Shown: positions 15,666 to 25,351 of the stretch, in pieces
How the letters are laid out: each line of letters starts with the position of its first letter
How positions within the stretch are numbered: position 1 is the first letter of the stretch
From: a virus
Virus record (IMG/VR): IMGVR_UViG_3300031873_000009
Span: 1 to 44,202 of that record
Strand: one strand, 5' to 3'
DNA: 44,202 nt
Translations under genes and position numbers: made by a program
Notes under the pieces: model-generated
What the model saw: the letters and a program-made list of their open reading frames with translations, nothing else
Database searches by the model: none
What the model was told of the DNA's origin: nothing

Positions 15666-18600
15666 GCGTTGATCTCCGGGCCTATGATGACTTCCTTCAA
15701 GGGAAGGGCTTAACCCCCATTGATAAATCCGCCGGAGCTCCGCCGTCGATCGGCGGCCGGGGCGCCACGGATCCGGAGGAAACAAAATTCCAGGAGTGGT
15801 ATAAATCATGGGCCAAGATAGCGGAGATCGATCCGAATCCTGACAACCCTCTTCATAAATACGATTACCGCGCCGCCTTCAAGGCTGGCGTCGAGCCGGA
15901 GTTCGATCCGAAAGATACTAAGTATCATTGGCCGAGCGAATTCAAGGCCCCGGATCACCCGAACAGATTTGTCGGCGGGGTCGACACGATCACCGGGCAA
16001 TCTACCTATCAATCCAAGCCGGGCATGGAAGAATTTGATTCTTTCCTCCAGGCGAAAGGGTTGAAGCCGATCGTCGTGCCGCAGGTTGAACCCGAGCGGC
16101 TTGGAGAGTTCGATAGCTGGCTACGAGGCAAGGGCTATAAGCCCATGAACGAACTTCCGGAGCGCCTGCCTCCAGGAGCGGCTCCGGAGATGCTCCCCTC
16201 TCGACAACCCACAATGAGAGCGGTAACGCCACAGGAGAAGGCCGCGTTCCTTGGGCCCGAGAAGCCCGCCATGCGAGAGTTCGCTCCGAAAGACTATGTC
16301 TCTTATGAGCAGCGCACTAGCCTCACGAGGAACCTTAAAGACCTCGCGAAAGTAGCGATCAATGACCCGACCGGATTCATGGATCTAATGAAGATGGAAG
16401 CCGGCCAAGGCGTTGTGACCGGCCTGACCCTGGGCAACGTCAACGGGATCAATGTTTTGAGCAAGCTAACCGGCCGAGACATTCGCGGCGAACTCAATCA
16501 AGCTTGGCAAAAAAAGGCTGGATACGTTCCCGAAAAAGCTCTCCAGATCGTTCAGCAGGGCGGCGCTTTTCTTGGAGGAGCGATCCCGGTAGCCGCCATA
16601 GCGATCACCAGCGGCGCTGCTGCGGCGGCCGCGACGAGCATCCCGATCCTTCAATCTGCGATCAGGATCGCCGTAGGCAGCACGCTCTTCGGCCTCGCTC
16701 AGAAACCCGAGGATGATACGCTCTGGAATAGATTCGCCCAGATCCCCGGCGCCGCGAAATTTTGGGCGATCGCCGATTTGGGCATGATGACCGGCAGCCA
16801 ACTCCTGCAGGTCTATAGGTGGAACAAGGCCTTCTTGGGTGAGGAGGCCGTCAGGTTCACTCCGGAGCAAATGTATAAACTCGCGATGAAGCAGAGAAAC
16901 GGGATGACGGCCGGGATGAAACGCGGTGACCCAAACTACAAATTGAATTTTACTCCCGAAGAACTCGACGTCATGGATACCCTTTCGAAGGGCACTAACG
17001 ACGGTTGGAAGAACGCCGTGAGGGAAGGATACGTCAAGGAGCCCGTCTTGCCCAGGAAGCCGGAGGGGGGAGATTTCTTCCGGCCAATGACGCAGACCAA
17101 GGTTCCCGCTGATCTAAAGGCACAATGGGCAGCCAAGGGTTACGAGAAAGAAGCGATCCGCCATCCCGTTGGAGAGGCGCCCTGGACCGGAGCTGGGCCT
17201 CCGCCGGGAGCGATCCCGACGCCTCCCGGACCAACGCCTCCACCGCCGACGCAGCCAGGCGCCTCTCCGGTTCCCGCGGGGAAGCAACTCGCTCCTCCGA
17301 AAGTCAAGGTGACGCCCACGCCCGACGGCGGTTGGGAGTATGAGGTCGTTCCCCCGGCAAGAGAGCCGGCAGCGCCACCGATCGAGTGGCCGGAAGAAGG
17401 AGTTAAATATGACACCACAAAAGGTAGAGGAATACCTCCGGAGCCGCGGCCTGGAGCCGGACCCGGAGAGCGAGCTATACCTCGTGCTATTGGGCCAGGA
17501 CAACCCCTCGATGCTAGGTTCGGGACCCATCTCGAAGGAAGTCTCGGAACTGTTCGCAACGCCTCCGGCTACAAGCAAAGCCCGATTTATCACAAGTCGG
17601 TTGAAAACGCAGCCCTCTACATCCAGGCAGAATTTAACCGCCTCCCCGAACCCGCAAAAAACTGGTTCTTAGATCAGCTCGATTCAGGAAAAGTAAAACT
17701 TAAGGTCTGGACCTACCTTACGGATCTCCCGACGGCGGAAGGTCCATTTCCAAAGTACGTTATCGATTACGCCGATGCTTTCACATGGGATAAAAAAGAT
17801 ATCTATGTAAATCCCCTGAAGCTCCAGGAGTTTTACGGCGGGAAGATCCCGGAAGGGATACTCTCTCACGAGATCCTTCATACGGCGTTCGCAGAGATAG
17901 GGTCAAAGAATCCGGAGCAGGTCGAGTTTTACAAAAAGCAGATTGCAACCCTCTCCCTACCCTATATCGAACATCTCGAAAAATCCTACACAAAACAACT
18001 GCCGCTCGATCATCCTGATTATTTCGCCGACATGATTTATAGTTCGATGCTGGACATATCTCGAAACGTCCCGGACCCGACGACGCAACAGTGGTTCTTA
18101 CACGACATGATCGTTAAGGCCATGAGCGTCAGGATGGCGGATCCGCTCGGACCGGCGAAGTGGAGTTTCTTTAAACGATGGAGGGAGCTGAGGGGTCTTC
18201 AACCTGGGCCGGTCAGCGCTCGCGATCGACAGGCGATTATGCTCTCATACATTCACACGATCTATGACAGGCTCGGCATTGCTGGTGAACTTGGAGACTT
18301 CGGCTTTCATGAATTATTCGCCTATAACGCGATGGTCGATCCGGCGATGGTCGAGAATCTTTTCAGGCCGCTAAGACCAGGGGCCCCCAAGGCTGCGCTG
18401 CCCGCGGGAAAAGGCGTTAAGCCGGCGCCCCCAAGCGAACCTGCACCGCCGCCAACGGCCAAGGGGGCCCCTAAAGAAATACCTCCGGCTCCGGAACGCG
18501 AGCCGATTCCTCCTGCGAAACCCATTCCCGAGGCTCAACCGGAGCCGGTTCAACCACCGGGAGCCGTTTTTGATAGTAAGTTTTCCATGGGCGGGAAGAT

Positions 18601-21600
18601 TGTCACGGTTAAAGCGATAGGCTGGAAAAAAATAATCCCAAATTCAAAGCCGGGAAGGTTGACGCAGATTTATGATGCCTGGATAAGATTGAGGCCCGAT
18701 GTTATTCCGTATGTTTCATATCAAAAAATCGCGAAGGAAACCGGCCTAACTATCGAAGACGTTGCGGCTGAATTAAAGGCCCTTTGGGAAAAAGATAAGA
18801 CGGCGTATGTGCCTACCGTTGATCGCCTGGGCAATAATTATGCCTTCAAATTCCGCGCAGATTATAAACCATCAGCGGAGATCTTCAAGGGGCCAACTCC
18901 GCCACCGATCGGTGGGAAGCCGACCGGGCCCTGGAAGATCTACACTAAAATCCACGGCACCAGAGACGCGGACATCATGGGGTCGCTCGAGGCCGAGCCC
19001 GGGGTCACGGTCAAGACGATAAAAGTTGATCGCACCGGCCACCGGACGCTCGAGATCTCCGGTCCGGAGAAGAAGAACGTCCTGGCCGTCGGCAAGCGGC
19101 TCCAGCGGACATACGGCAAAAGGATCAGACCGGTCCGCCCGGATCCCACCGATGAAACTGCGAACGCGAAGGCCAACCTCTTCGGCCGGATCCGATCGAA
19201 CTTCATGATCCTAGACAAGCAGCCGAAACCGCCGGCCAAGATCAAGCCCCGGGTCTCCGTCTGGCAGGACGATCTCTACGGCTTCATTAAGTCGGTCGGC
19301 GGAATAAGACCGGGCGGAGCCTTTGGCATGGCTGAGTTCAGGGACCTTAACCTTCCGCCGGGCCTTGTCAGAAAAGGTGGATCCTCGGCCGAGGACATCT
19401 ACACCCAGGCCAAGGCCGAGGGCCTCATTCACGAGAGCAAATTCGGTGACGCTCGAGATCTTTATACGGAGCTCGAGAATAGGAAGCTTGCACGCGGCCG
19501 GCCGCCGGTCGAGACCGAAGAGCCCCTGCCCGACGAATACCAGGCCCTTAGAAGAATCGAAGACAGCAAGCGCCCGATTGACGGCGAGACATACAAAGAG
19601 TGGGAGGCTAGGGTCAAGAAGCACCAGCGCGCCCTTCCCTTCGGCGAGGAGGAGGCGAAGCCTATCACGGAAGCAGAAATTTCTAGACTCCAGGCTAAAA
19701 CAAAAGAGTTGGCTAAAATATCTAAAGAAACCTTAGACAAGATGACGCCGCCGCTCGGTGTCGGGATGACGTATGAGGCCGAACCAGGCGTTATAGAAAA
19801 AGCCGAGGCCGAGGCAAGGACGGAAAAGGTCCAGCGCTCGGAGATCACGGCAAAGGGTCCGTTCAAGCCGATCGAGATCGAGGAGGAGCTGCCAAAGATC
19901 CCAACGAAAGAGGAGATGCGGGAGTTCGACGACGCGCAGTTCGATCTTTTCAATCAGCCGCCTCCAGCCGGGCCCGGTAGGCTTACTACCGATTGGGATG
20001 CGGTGAGAGCGAGGGTCAAGGCCGAGGAAGCCGAGCAAGCCAAGATCGAAGGCTTATCTAAAATTATCAAAGATAGTTCAGAGCGCATGGTGGAGATTTC
20101 CGAGGAGCCGCCGGGACCGCCGTTGTTCCTGCCGGACGAAGAACTCATGAACTACGTCGTCAGGACCCTCGACGGCATGAAGGGCCAGTTTGTCAACCTC
20201 TCCAATTCTGATTATTACCAAGACCGTTTCCTAGATCTGGTCAACGCTTTCCAGGGCAAGGATGTCGCAAAGATGGAGAACTACGCGCGGGTCCTCCTGA
20301 GTAAGCGCGGGCTACGGCGGATGGCCAAGACTTACGATAAAGAAGGTAAGATAACCGGCTACATACCCAGGGAGCCCGAACAGATGCCCGCACCCGCTGA
20401 GCGCGAGAAAGAAAGGGGTGAAGAGCCATTGGAGCGCGCAGAGCCCGTCTTCCAAGGCACCATGCCCGGGCCGGAAGAAGGGCTCCACATGGAATCCATC
20501 GAAAAGGCAAATCAGCTGGCCCTGGAAAAGACGCTCGACGACTTTCGATACATCGCCCAGGAGAACGATCGCGACTTCGAGATCCTCAAGGACACCTATA
20601 TCAACGGGCTCTCTTTACGCGAGATCGCCGAGAAGCTCCGGACGTCCTACATGACCGTGAGCCGGCGGCTCGATGCCATGCGCGCGAGCGGCCAGATCGC
20701 CGGGAGCGCAGCCTACCGGCGCTACCTCGAAACGAAGATCCAGATCAACCGGATGCTCGATAAACGCGCCCAGCCGCTCCTTCACTACTACGCCGGGATC
20801 CCGGGGCCGACGAGCAAGATCGAGGCCATGGAACTCTGGGAAAATTTCAAGCGCCTGTTCTTTACGGGCCGCGGCCTGCCGAAGGAAATCGAGCACGCGG
20901 CCGACCAGCGGGTGAATGAGTTCGTCGCCCACAAGTTCATGGCCACGGTCGAGGCGCGCGAGCTCAATCGATGGATCGCCAAGGAGAACAATAACAACCC
21001 GCGCGTCCGGGCCTATGTCCTCGACGTCCTCACGGGAGAGGAGGATCCCAACTTCGGCTATCTACCGGAAAAGATCAAGGACCTCCTTCGAAGGATGCGC
21101 GGTCAGCTGGATCTTCTCTCTCAGCAGATCATCGCCAACGTCGTTCCCAAGACGCCAGCCGAGCGAGCGCTTATTAACTCGATCGGACGAAACCTCGGGC
21201 ACTATCTCGGAAAATTCTATAAGCTTCACGAATACAATCTGAAGTATGCCCGGCGGAAGTGGCTCAGGCGTTACTATCATCCTACGCCCGAGGCCCGCGA
21301 AGCCTTCAAGCAGCAACTCCTCCGCGACCACCCGAGGATCTTCGGGGGACTCTCGAATAAAGACCTGGAGGAATATCTCGACTCGATCATCCGCGGTAAA
21401 CCGTTTCAGTATCAGTTCCAGGGATCGCGCCGGAAGTCCATCCCGACCCAGCACTTCATCAAGCGAAAGGAACTGTCGCAGGCCTGGAGAGATTTCCTGG
21501 GCGAGATCGAGGATCCGGTCTATCTTTACATCAGGACGACCGTCGACATGGCCTCTATGGTCTACAATGCGAAATTTCTCAATCAGGTTTATGCCGGCTA

Positions 21601-23323
21601 CGAGGGCAAGCTCTGGAGCAGGACGCTCGTGCCTTCCTGGAAAAATTACACGCTCGACGACAATCTCAAGTGGGGCAAGATGCGCGGCGCCTACATCCAC
21701 CCGGCTCTTTATGAGTTCCTGAAATACGAGCTCACCCCCATGGTCGACGCGACGTCGAGGTTTATCGAACAACTCATCATCAACCCGTTCAAGCTGAGCA
21801 AGACGGTCTTCTCGGTTCCGACCCATGCCAGAAACTTTTTTGGAAACGTCATGTTCTCAATGCTCAATAGGAACCTCATTCTCAACCCGACGAACTGGCG
21901 CTATTACCTGAAGGCCGCAGACGTCTTCTTCAATCGGAACAGGATCCTGGGGCCGGAGAAGGGCGCCGATGCCTGGAATGAACTTGTCCGCCGCGGCGTC
22001 ACGGAAACTCAATACTACGGTGCCGAGGTCCCGAAGATCTATGAGCGGCTCATGAGGCTCGACCCGGAGGAGTGGTGGGACTATCTCGCGAGGGTCCCGC
22101 GCTGGACTTTGGCCAAGCTCGGCGGCGCCTACAACTTCGAGGACGCGCTCTACAGGATCGCGGCCTATTACAAAGACGTCGAGCATTTCAATATGACCCC
22201 GGCCGAGGGCGTGGACGAGGTCAACCGGAGCATGACGAACTACCGGAAGCTTCCGGCTGCCGTCGATTGGCTCCGCAAGTGGCCGGTCCTCGGGCCGTTC
22301 GTTTCGTTCAAGTGGAACGTCGGCAAGATCCTGGCCAACCAGGTTGTCGAAGGGATTAATCAGGTCCGCGCCGGCGCCGGCTACGGAGAACCGAAATACA
22401 GGTCGGGCCGCAGGGGCGGTCCGTTCGGCAACGTGCCGAGCCCGGAAGCCGAGGCCGGCTACGAAAGAATGAAGAACAGCGGTATGTTCTGGGACGGGAT
22501 GCGCCGACTGTGGCGGGTCATGGCTGCCGTATCCACGCCATTTTTGATCAAAGAGGCCGTCGAGCGTTACTACGAGATCGACCAGGAGAAGATGGCCAAG
22601 ATCGAAAAATTCTACCCCGACTTCCTGCGCCAAGGGATCTTCGTCTACTGGAAAGACGACCAGGGCCGGGTCCGGCAGATCGACCTCTCGAACATCTGGC
22701 CGACCGGCGAACTCGCAGAGCTCATAAAGGCGATGAAGAAGGGCGATGTATCGGCTGCACTCAAAGTCCTGAACGTCGCCGAGTCTCCGCTCTTTGATCT
22801 CTGGTCCATGTTCAAGGGGATCGACCCCGTGACGCTGCAGCAAATGGATCCCAATCTCCTGAAGCGCGCCGGCTATATGCTGCAGAGGATCTTCCTTCCG
22901 GCGTCCCTTCCGATCCCGAGCTCAGGCACGCTCCGGCAGCTCATTAAAACGGGCAAGTTCGAGCCCCGCGCCGGGATCCTGACGACCAACCAGATCAAGC
23001 GCCTTATCGACGCTTATTGGGGTGAGGGCGTAAGCGGGACGAAGCTGCCCGAAGAGCTCCGCGCCTTCTTCACCGGGATGAGATCGTATGTCGTCGATCC
23101 CCAGAGGATCCTCGGCATGGCAGCCAGGTCCGCGCAGAAGCAAATCGAGGAGGAGCGACGCAAGTTATCGTCCTGGGGATTTAAGAGCTCGAAGGCTCCG
23201 AAATGGGAGATCGCCGAGAAGATCGAGGGCTTCAATCAGCGCATCGCGAAGATCGCGAAAAAGCTTGAAGAGATAAACGAACTTCAAAAATATTTCTTAG
23301 GAGGAGAAGATGCCGGACGGTAA
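15662..23323 (+). CDS. giant multidomain virion (ejection) protein with HExxH motif
   Basis: The product has 2553 residues, ATG 15662. The N-terminus carries three copies of a 13-residue motif of the form [YF]D[DS][FW]LxxKG[LY]xP (8-20, 125-137, 150-162). Between them lies a widespread phage motif (YDYRAAFKAG, HWPSEFK, about residues 67-95). Residues about 300-345 are Ala/Gly/Ile-rich and hydrophobic. H736-E737-I-L-H740 is a zincin-type HExxH. Pro-rich linkers lie near 500-580 and 905-965. Residues about 1640-1675 hold a helix-turn-helix (LSLREIAEKLRTSYMTVSRR). The C-terminal third (LSKTVFSVPTHARNFFGNVM at about 2045) resembles large polyvalent phage proteins. It is probably ejected with DNA. 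The HExxH may process host or virion proteins, but its third ligand is not evident. Confidence 0.75.
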   Translation: MSVDLRAYDDFLQGKGLTPIDKSAGAPPSIGGRGATDPEETKFQEWYKSWAKIAEIDPNPDNPLHKYDYRAAFKAGVEPEFDPKDTKYHWPSEFKAPDHPNRFVGGVDTITGQSTYQSKPGMEEFDSFLQAKGLKPIVVPQVEPERLGEFDSWLRGKGYKPMNELPERLPPGAAPEMLPSRQPTMRAVTPQEKAAFLGPEKPAMREFAPKDYVSYEQRTSLTRNLKDLAKVAINDPTGFMDLMKMEAGQGVVTGLTLGNVNGINVLSKLTGRDIRGELNQAWQKKAGYVPEKALQIVQQGGAFLGGAIPVAAIAITSGAAAAAATSIPILQSAIRIAVGSTLFGLAQKPEDDTLWNRFAQIPGAAKFWAIADLGMMTGSQLLQVYRWNKAFLGEEAVRFTPEQMYKLAMKQRNGMTAGMKRGDPNYKLNFTPEELDVMDTLSKGTNDGWKNAVREGYVKEPVLPRKPEGGDFFRPMTQTKVPADLKAQWAAKGYEKEAIRHPVGEAPWTGAGPPPGAIPTPPGPTPPPPTQPGASPVPAGKQLAPPKVKVTPTPDGGWEYEVVPPAREPAAPPIEWPEEGVKYDTTKGRGIPPEPRPGAGPGERAIPRAIGPGQPLDARFGTHLEGSLGTVRNASGYKQSPIYHKSVENAALYIQAEFNRLPEPAKNWFLDQLDSGKVKLKVWTYLTDLPTAEGPFPKYVIDYADAFTWDKKDIYVNPLKLQEFYGGKIPEGILSHEILHTAFAEIGSKNPEQVEFYKKQIATLSLPYIEHLEKSYTKQLPLDHPDYFADMIYSSMLDISRNVPDPTTQQWFLHDMIVKAMSVRMADPLGPAKWSFFKRWRELRGLQPGPVSARDRQAIMLSYIHTIYDRLGIAGELGDFGFHELFAYNAMVDPAMVENLFRPLRPGAPKAALPAGKGVKPAPPSEPAPPPTAKGAPKEIPPAPEREPIPPAKPIPEAQPEPVQPPGAVFDSKFSMGGKIVTVKAIGWKKIIPNSKPGRLTQIYDAWIRLRPDVIPYVSYQKIAKETGLTIEDVAAELKALWEKDKTAYVPTVDRLGNNYAFKFRADYKPSAEIFKGPTPPPIGGKPTGPWKIYTKIHGTRDADIMGSLEAEPGVTVKTIKVDRTGHRTLEISGPEKKNVLAVGKRLQRTYGKRIRPVRPDPTDETANAKANLFGRIRSNFMILDKQPKPPAKIKPRVSVWQDDLYGFIKSVGGIRPGGAFGMAEFRDLNLPPGLVRKGGSSAEDIYTQAKAEGLIHESKFGDARDLYTELENRKLARGRPPVETEEPLPDEYQALRRIEDSKRPIDGETYKEWEARVKKHQRALPFGEEEAKPITEAEISRLQAKTKELAKISKETLDKMTPPLGVGMTYEAEPGVIEKAEAEARTEKVQRSEITAKGPFKPIEIEEELPKIPTKEEMREFDDAQFDLFNQPPPAGPGRLTTDWDAVRARVKAEEAEQAKIEGLSKIIKDSSERMVEISEEPPGPPLFLPDEELMNYVVRTLDGMKGQFVNLSNSDYYQDRFLDLVNAFQGKDVAKMENYARVLLSKRGLRRMAKTYDKEGKITGYIPREPEQMPAPAEREKERGEEPLERAEPVFQGTMPGPEEGLHMESIEKANQLALEKTLDDFRYIAQENDRDFEILKDTYINGLSLREIAEKLRTSYMTVSRRLDAMRASGQIAGSAAYRRYLETKIQINRMLDKRAQPLLHYYAGIPGPTSKIEAMELWENFKRLFFTGRGLPKEIEHAADQRVNEFVAHKFMATVEARELNRWIAKENNNNPRVRAYVLDVLTGEEDPNFGYLPEKIKDLLRRMRGQLDLLSQQIIANVVPKTPAERALINSIGRNLGHYLGKFYKLHEYNLKYARRKWLRRYYHPTPEAREAFKQQLLRDHPRIFGGLSNKDLEEYLDSIIRGKPFQYQFQGSRRKSIPTQHFIKRKELSQAWRDFLGEIEDPVYLYIRTTVDMASMVYNAKFLNQVYAGYEGKLWSRTLVPSWKNYTLDDNLKWGKMRGAYIHPALYEFLKYELTPMVDATSRFIEQLIINPFKLSKTVFSVPTHARNFFGNVMFSMLNRNLILNPTNWRYYLKAADVFFNRNRILGPEKGADAWNELVRRGVTETQYYGAEVPKIYERLMRLDPEEWWDYLARVPRWTLAKLGGAYNFEDALYRIAAYYKDVEHFNMTPAEGVDEVNRSMTNYRKLPAAVDWLRKWPVLGPFVSFKWNVGKILANQVVEGINQVRAGAGYGEPKYRSGRRGGPFGNVPSPEAEAGYERMKNSGMFWDGMRRLWRVMAAVSTPFLIKEAVERYYEIDQEKMAKIEKFYPDFLRQGIFVYWKDDQGRVRQIDLSNIWPTGELAELIKAMKKGDVSAALKVLNVAESPLFDLWSMFKGIDPVTLQQMDPNLLKRAGYMLQRIFLPASLPIPSSGTLRQLIKTGKFEPRAGILTTNQIKRLIDAYWGEGVSGTKLPEELRAFFTGMRSYVVDPQRILGMAARSAQKQIEEERRKLSSWGFKSSKAPKWEIAEKIEGFNQRIAKIAKKLEEINELQKYFLGGEDAGR

Positions 23324-23843
23324 CCAAGGCGTGGACCTTGACAAGATCTTCTGTATCAACTCGAAGAAATACAGGATCCACAAGCTGCTGCTCAAGGCCG
23401 TGGCCAAGACAGAGAGCTCGCTCAACGTCTATGCCTACAGGTTTGAGCCGCTGTTCTTTGAAAACGTTCTTAAGAAAACGGTAGAGTGGAAGGACCAGGA
23501 TCCCAAGATCGTGAGTGCGAGCTATGGCCTCATGCAGCTCATGTTCACGACCGCCTGGCAGATGGGGTTCCGCGGAGCGGCTGCCGATCTTTACAATCCA
23601 GTAATCAATGTGGAGCTGGGCGCCAAGCTGCTGCGGCAGTTGCTCGATGGGATCGACGCCGGCACCGATCACATTCATTTTCAGATCTGGCCCTATGCCT
23701 TGGCCTTGTCTAGATACAACGGCGGATTTTCTGGCAACCCGACCGTCAATGGGGGCCTTCGAAACATGGACTATGTCAAGCGCGTCTGCGCTTATTGGGA
23801 AGGATTGAAAAAGGCGGGAGAGAACGACGCCTGCTATGATTAA
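23310..23843 (+). CDS. lytic transglycosylase-type lysozyme (SLT fold)
   Basis: The product has 177 residues, starting at ATG 23310 behind GGAGGAGAAG and overlapping the giant gene by 14 bases. AVAKTESSLNVYAYRFEP (residues 30-47) holds the catalytic Glu35, SASYGLMQL (about 69-77) is the conserved G-L-M-Q block, and LSRYNGG (about 133-139) closes the active site, as in soluble lytic transglycosylases. The enzyme would cleave the MurNAc-GlcNAc bond of peptidoglycan. No signal peptide is visible. It lies between the ejection genes and membrane proteins, so it may be the endolysin or a virion-associated muralytic enzyme. Confidence 0.85.
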   Translation: MPDGNQGVDLDKIFCINSKKYRIHKLLLKAVAKTESSLNVYAYRFEPLFFENVLKKTVEWKDQDPKIVSASYGLMQLMFTTAWQMGFRGAAADLYNPVINVELGAKLLRQLLDGIDAGTDHIHFQIWPYALALSRYNGGFSGNPTVNGGLRNMDYVKRVCAYWEGLKKAGENDACYD

Positions 23844-24153
23844 AAGAAAATTCTGGCCGAACTCTTTCAAGCTCATCGAGGAACTTGTCGGGCTGGTCTT
23901 TCTTGGTTGCCTTCTTCAATCAACGATACTGCCGAGATTCCCGGCCGAATCATTCATGATTTTAATGGGGCCGGTTATCCTTGGTGCCTATGCGATCAAA
24001 AAAACCGGAGACGTTAAGGAGGTTAAATATGGCGGTTATCCTAGAAAAGATTCAGAAGGTCTGGGCCCGGTTGACCTGGCCGCTCAAGGCGGCGCTCCTG
24101 GTCCTGGTCCTGGCGTCGTTATTCCTGATCGGTCGATCGTGCCGGAACGTTGA
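23836..24153 (+). CDS. two-TM membrane protein, holin candidate
   Basis: The product has 105 residues, start ATG 23836 overlapping the lysozyme gene by eight bases. Two hydrophobic segments at about residues 13-32 (LIEELVGLVFLGCLLQS) and 38-54 (SFMILMGPVILGAYAI) are separated by a short turn, and a positive N-terminus (MIKRKF) precedes them. This is a holin-like build, and the gene sits between lysozyme and a spanin-like gene. From residue 65 on, the frame lies over the next gene and is Gly/Pro-rich, so the functional part may be the first 60-65 residues. The lysis role is inferred from topology and neighbours. Confidence 0.6.
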   Translation: MIKRKFWPNSFKLIEELVGLVFLGCLLQSTILPRFPAESFMILMGPVILGAYAIKKTGDVKEVKYGGYPRKDSEGLGPVDLAAQGGAPGPGPGVVIPDRSIVPER

Positions 24154-24694
24154 TCCAAAGATCCAGGTCCTGGAGGGCGAGAAAATCATCCTCAAAGTCC
24201 AACTCCTGGAGGGCGAGAAAACACACGAAGCCCAGCGGAAGGAATGGGATAAGAAGACCGCTGAGCTCCAGGGCCATATCGACTCAGCCAATACAGAAAT
24301 CGCCCGGCTCGATCAAGCCGCCGAGGCCTCAAGCAAAGAGCGTGAAGGACTCGAAGAAGAACTTAAGGCTGTCCAGGGAGATCTCGACAAAGAGAACAAG
24401 ATCCTCCGCGAGCTCTATAGAAAGGCGGTCGCGGAGATTGACCTCAGCATCAAGGCACGCGCCGAAGACGGGAAGATTATCTTTGATCTCAAAGAGCAGA
24501 TCGCCTTGGAGAGAGCCGCGAAGCTGACGTTCCAGAAAGACTGGCTCAACGAGAAGCAGTTGCGCGAGCTCGTCGAGAAACAATCGAAATTGAAAGACAT
24601 TAAAATTCTGCAATTAAAAACTAAAAACACCTTTAGTTTGGGGGGAAATGTCGCCCTGGTCGCGGTTGCCGCCTACCTAATCCTCAAGAAATAG
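24029..24694 (+). CDS. coiled-coil membrane protein, spanin-like
   Basis: The product has 221 residues. The start is ATG 24029 behind TAAGGAGGTTAAAT, which is also inside the previous gene (125-base overlap in another frame). A membrane anchor lies at about 20-36 (KAALLVLVLASLFLIG), then a long heptad-rich coiled coil (about 45-195), then a second hydrophobic segment at about 205-219 ending in KK. Spanins bridge the inner and outer membranes with such helices, and the position after lysozyme and holin candidates fits. A C36-like lipobox is not convincing (IGRSC), so it is not a standard u-spanin. It is the last gene of the late operon. Confidence 0.6.
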   Translation: MAVILEKIQKVWARLTWPLKAALLVLVLASLFLIGRSCRNVDPKIQVLEGEKIILKVQLLEGEKTHEAQRKEWDKKTAELQGHIDSANTEIARLDQAAEASSKEREGLEEELKAVQGDLDKENKILRELYRKAVAEIDLSIKARAEDGKIIFDLKEQIALERAAKLTFQKDWLNEKQLRELVEKQSKLKDIKILQLKTKNTFSLGGNVALVAVAAYLILKK

Positions 24695-24810
24695 CGTAGA
24701 ATCCTATCCTTGGGGGGTTTCTATCAGGGGGAATCGACGATCTCGGCGTTTACGACCCGCAGGTAGGTCCGGGAGATCGCCCGTCCTGGGGCATCCTGAC
24801 GCGATTTTTC
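24695..24810. terminator. convergent intergenic region with weak terminator-like structure
   Basis: The gap separates the late operon (ends 24694) from the left early operon (ends 24811) where they converge. The best fold is at about 24776-24812, where ATCGC and GCGAT pair with an inner GTC/GAC, followed by TTTT on the + strand. No long stem is found, so termination here is likely but not proven. Confidence 0.3.
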
Positions 24811-25329
24811 CTAGTAGATGATGATATCAATCCCGGTCATTTCGTCGGACTTCTTTTTAACAAGAACCTGTTCGACTTTGGCCTTGAAGATGTCTGGGCC
24901 ATCGCCTCGAGCCCATCCGCACTCAACCAGGCTGTCGGTCCACGGCTTCGTGCCGGCCATCAGATTGTCCTCGTCGAGGAGCGACCTCCGGAAGTCGGTG
25001 TAGATAACCCTGGTCATCCAATGGTCGATGATCTCTCCCGCGGCCCTCAGATCATCGAACTCACGCTTCGCCTCGAGGGTAAGCCAGTAGATCTCTTTGC
25101 TAAGGGCCTTTCTGTATCCATGGCGCTCAGCCCAATGCTTTTTTTGGATGATGTTTTCTGACCGGATCATCGTCGGGGTGAAGAACCTATAGTGAAACTC
25201 TCTCATTTGCTTTTGATGTTTTGAAAAATCGGAGGCGTGCGGTTCGCCCAGGTCGACTCGCGGCGAGAGCACCGCTCGTCGATCTTCACGATGCCATAAG
25301 CGATCAACCCAATAACGATAAGGAGCCAT
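24811..25329 (-). CDS. rusA: RusA-type Holliday junction resolvase
   Basis: The product has 172 residues. The start is ATG 25329, with GGAGAG seven bases upstream; an inner ATG at 25206 lacks a ribosome site. The motif LLDEDNLMAGTKPWTDSLVE (residues 117-136) contains the conserved D-x-D-N and a second Asp of RusA enzymes, followed by the usual acidic turn GDGPD. RusA dimers cut four-way junctions and resolve branched replication or recombination intermediates before packaging. About 40 residues precede the usual family beginning, which is long for RusA. Lying last in the left early operon beside YopX fits recombination-dependent replication. Confidence 0.8.
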   Translation of the reverse strand: MAPYRYWVDRLWHREDRRAVLSPRVDLGEPHASDFSKHQKQMREFHYRFFTPTMIRSENIIQKKHWAERHGYRKALSKEIYWLTLEAKREFDDLRAAGEIIDHWMTRVIYTDFRRSLLDEDNLMAGTKPWTDSLVECGWARGDGPDIFKAKVEQVLVKKKSDEMTGIDIIIY

Positions 25330-25351
25330 ATTGTTCTCTCCAGAAGCCTTC

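Noticed and set aside
18322-18553. Gly/Ala-rich reverse-strand open frames under the giant gene
   Set aside because: They mirror the Pro-rich linker of the giant protein on the other strand and lack start signals.
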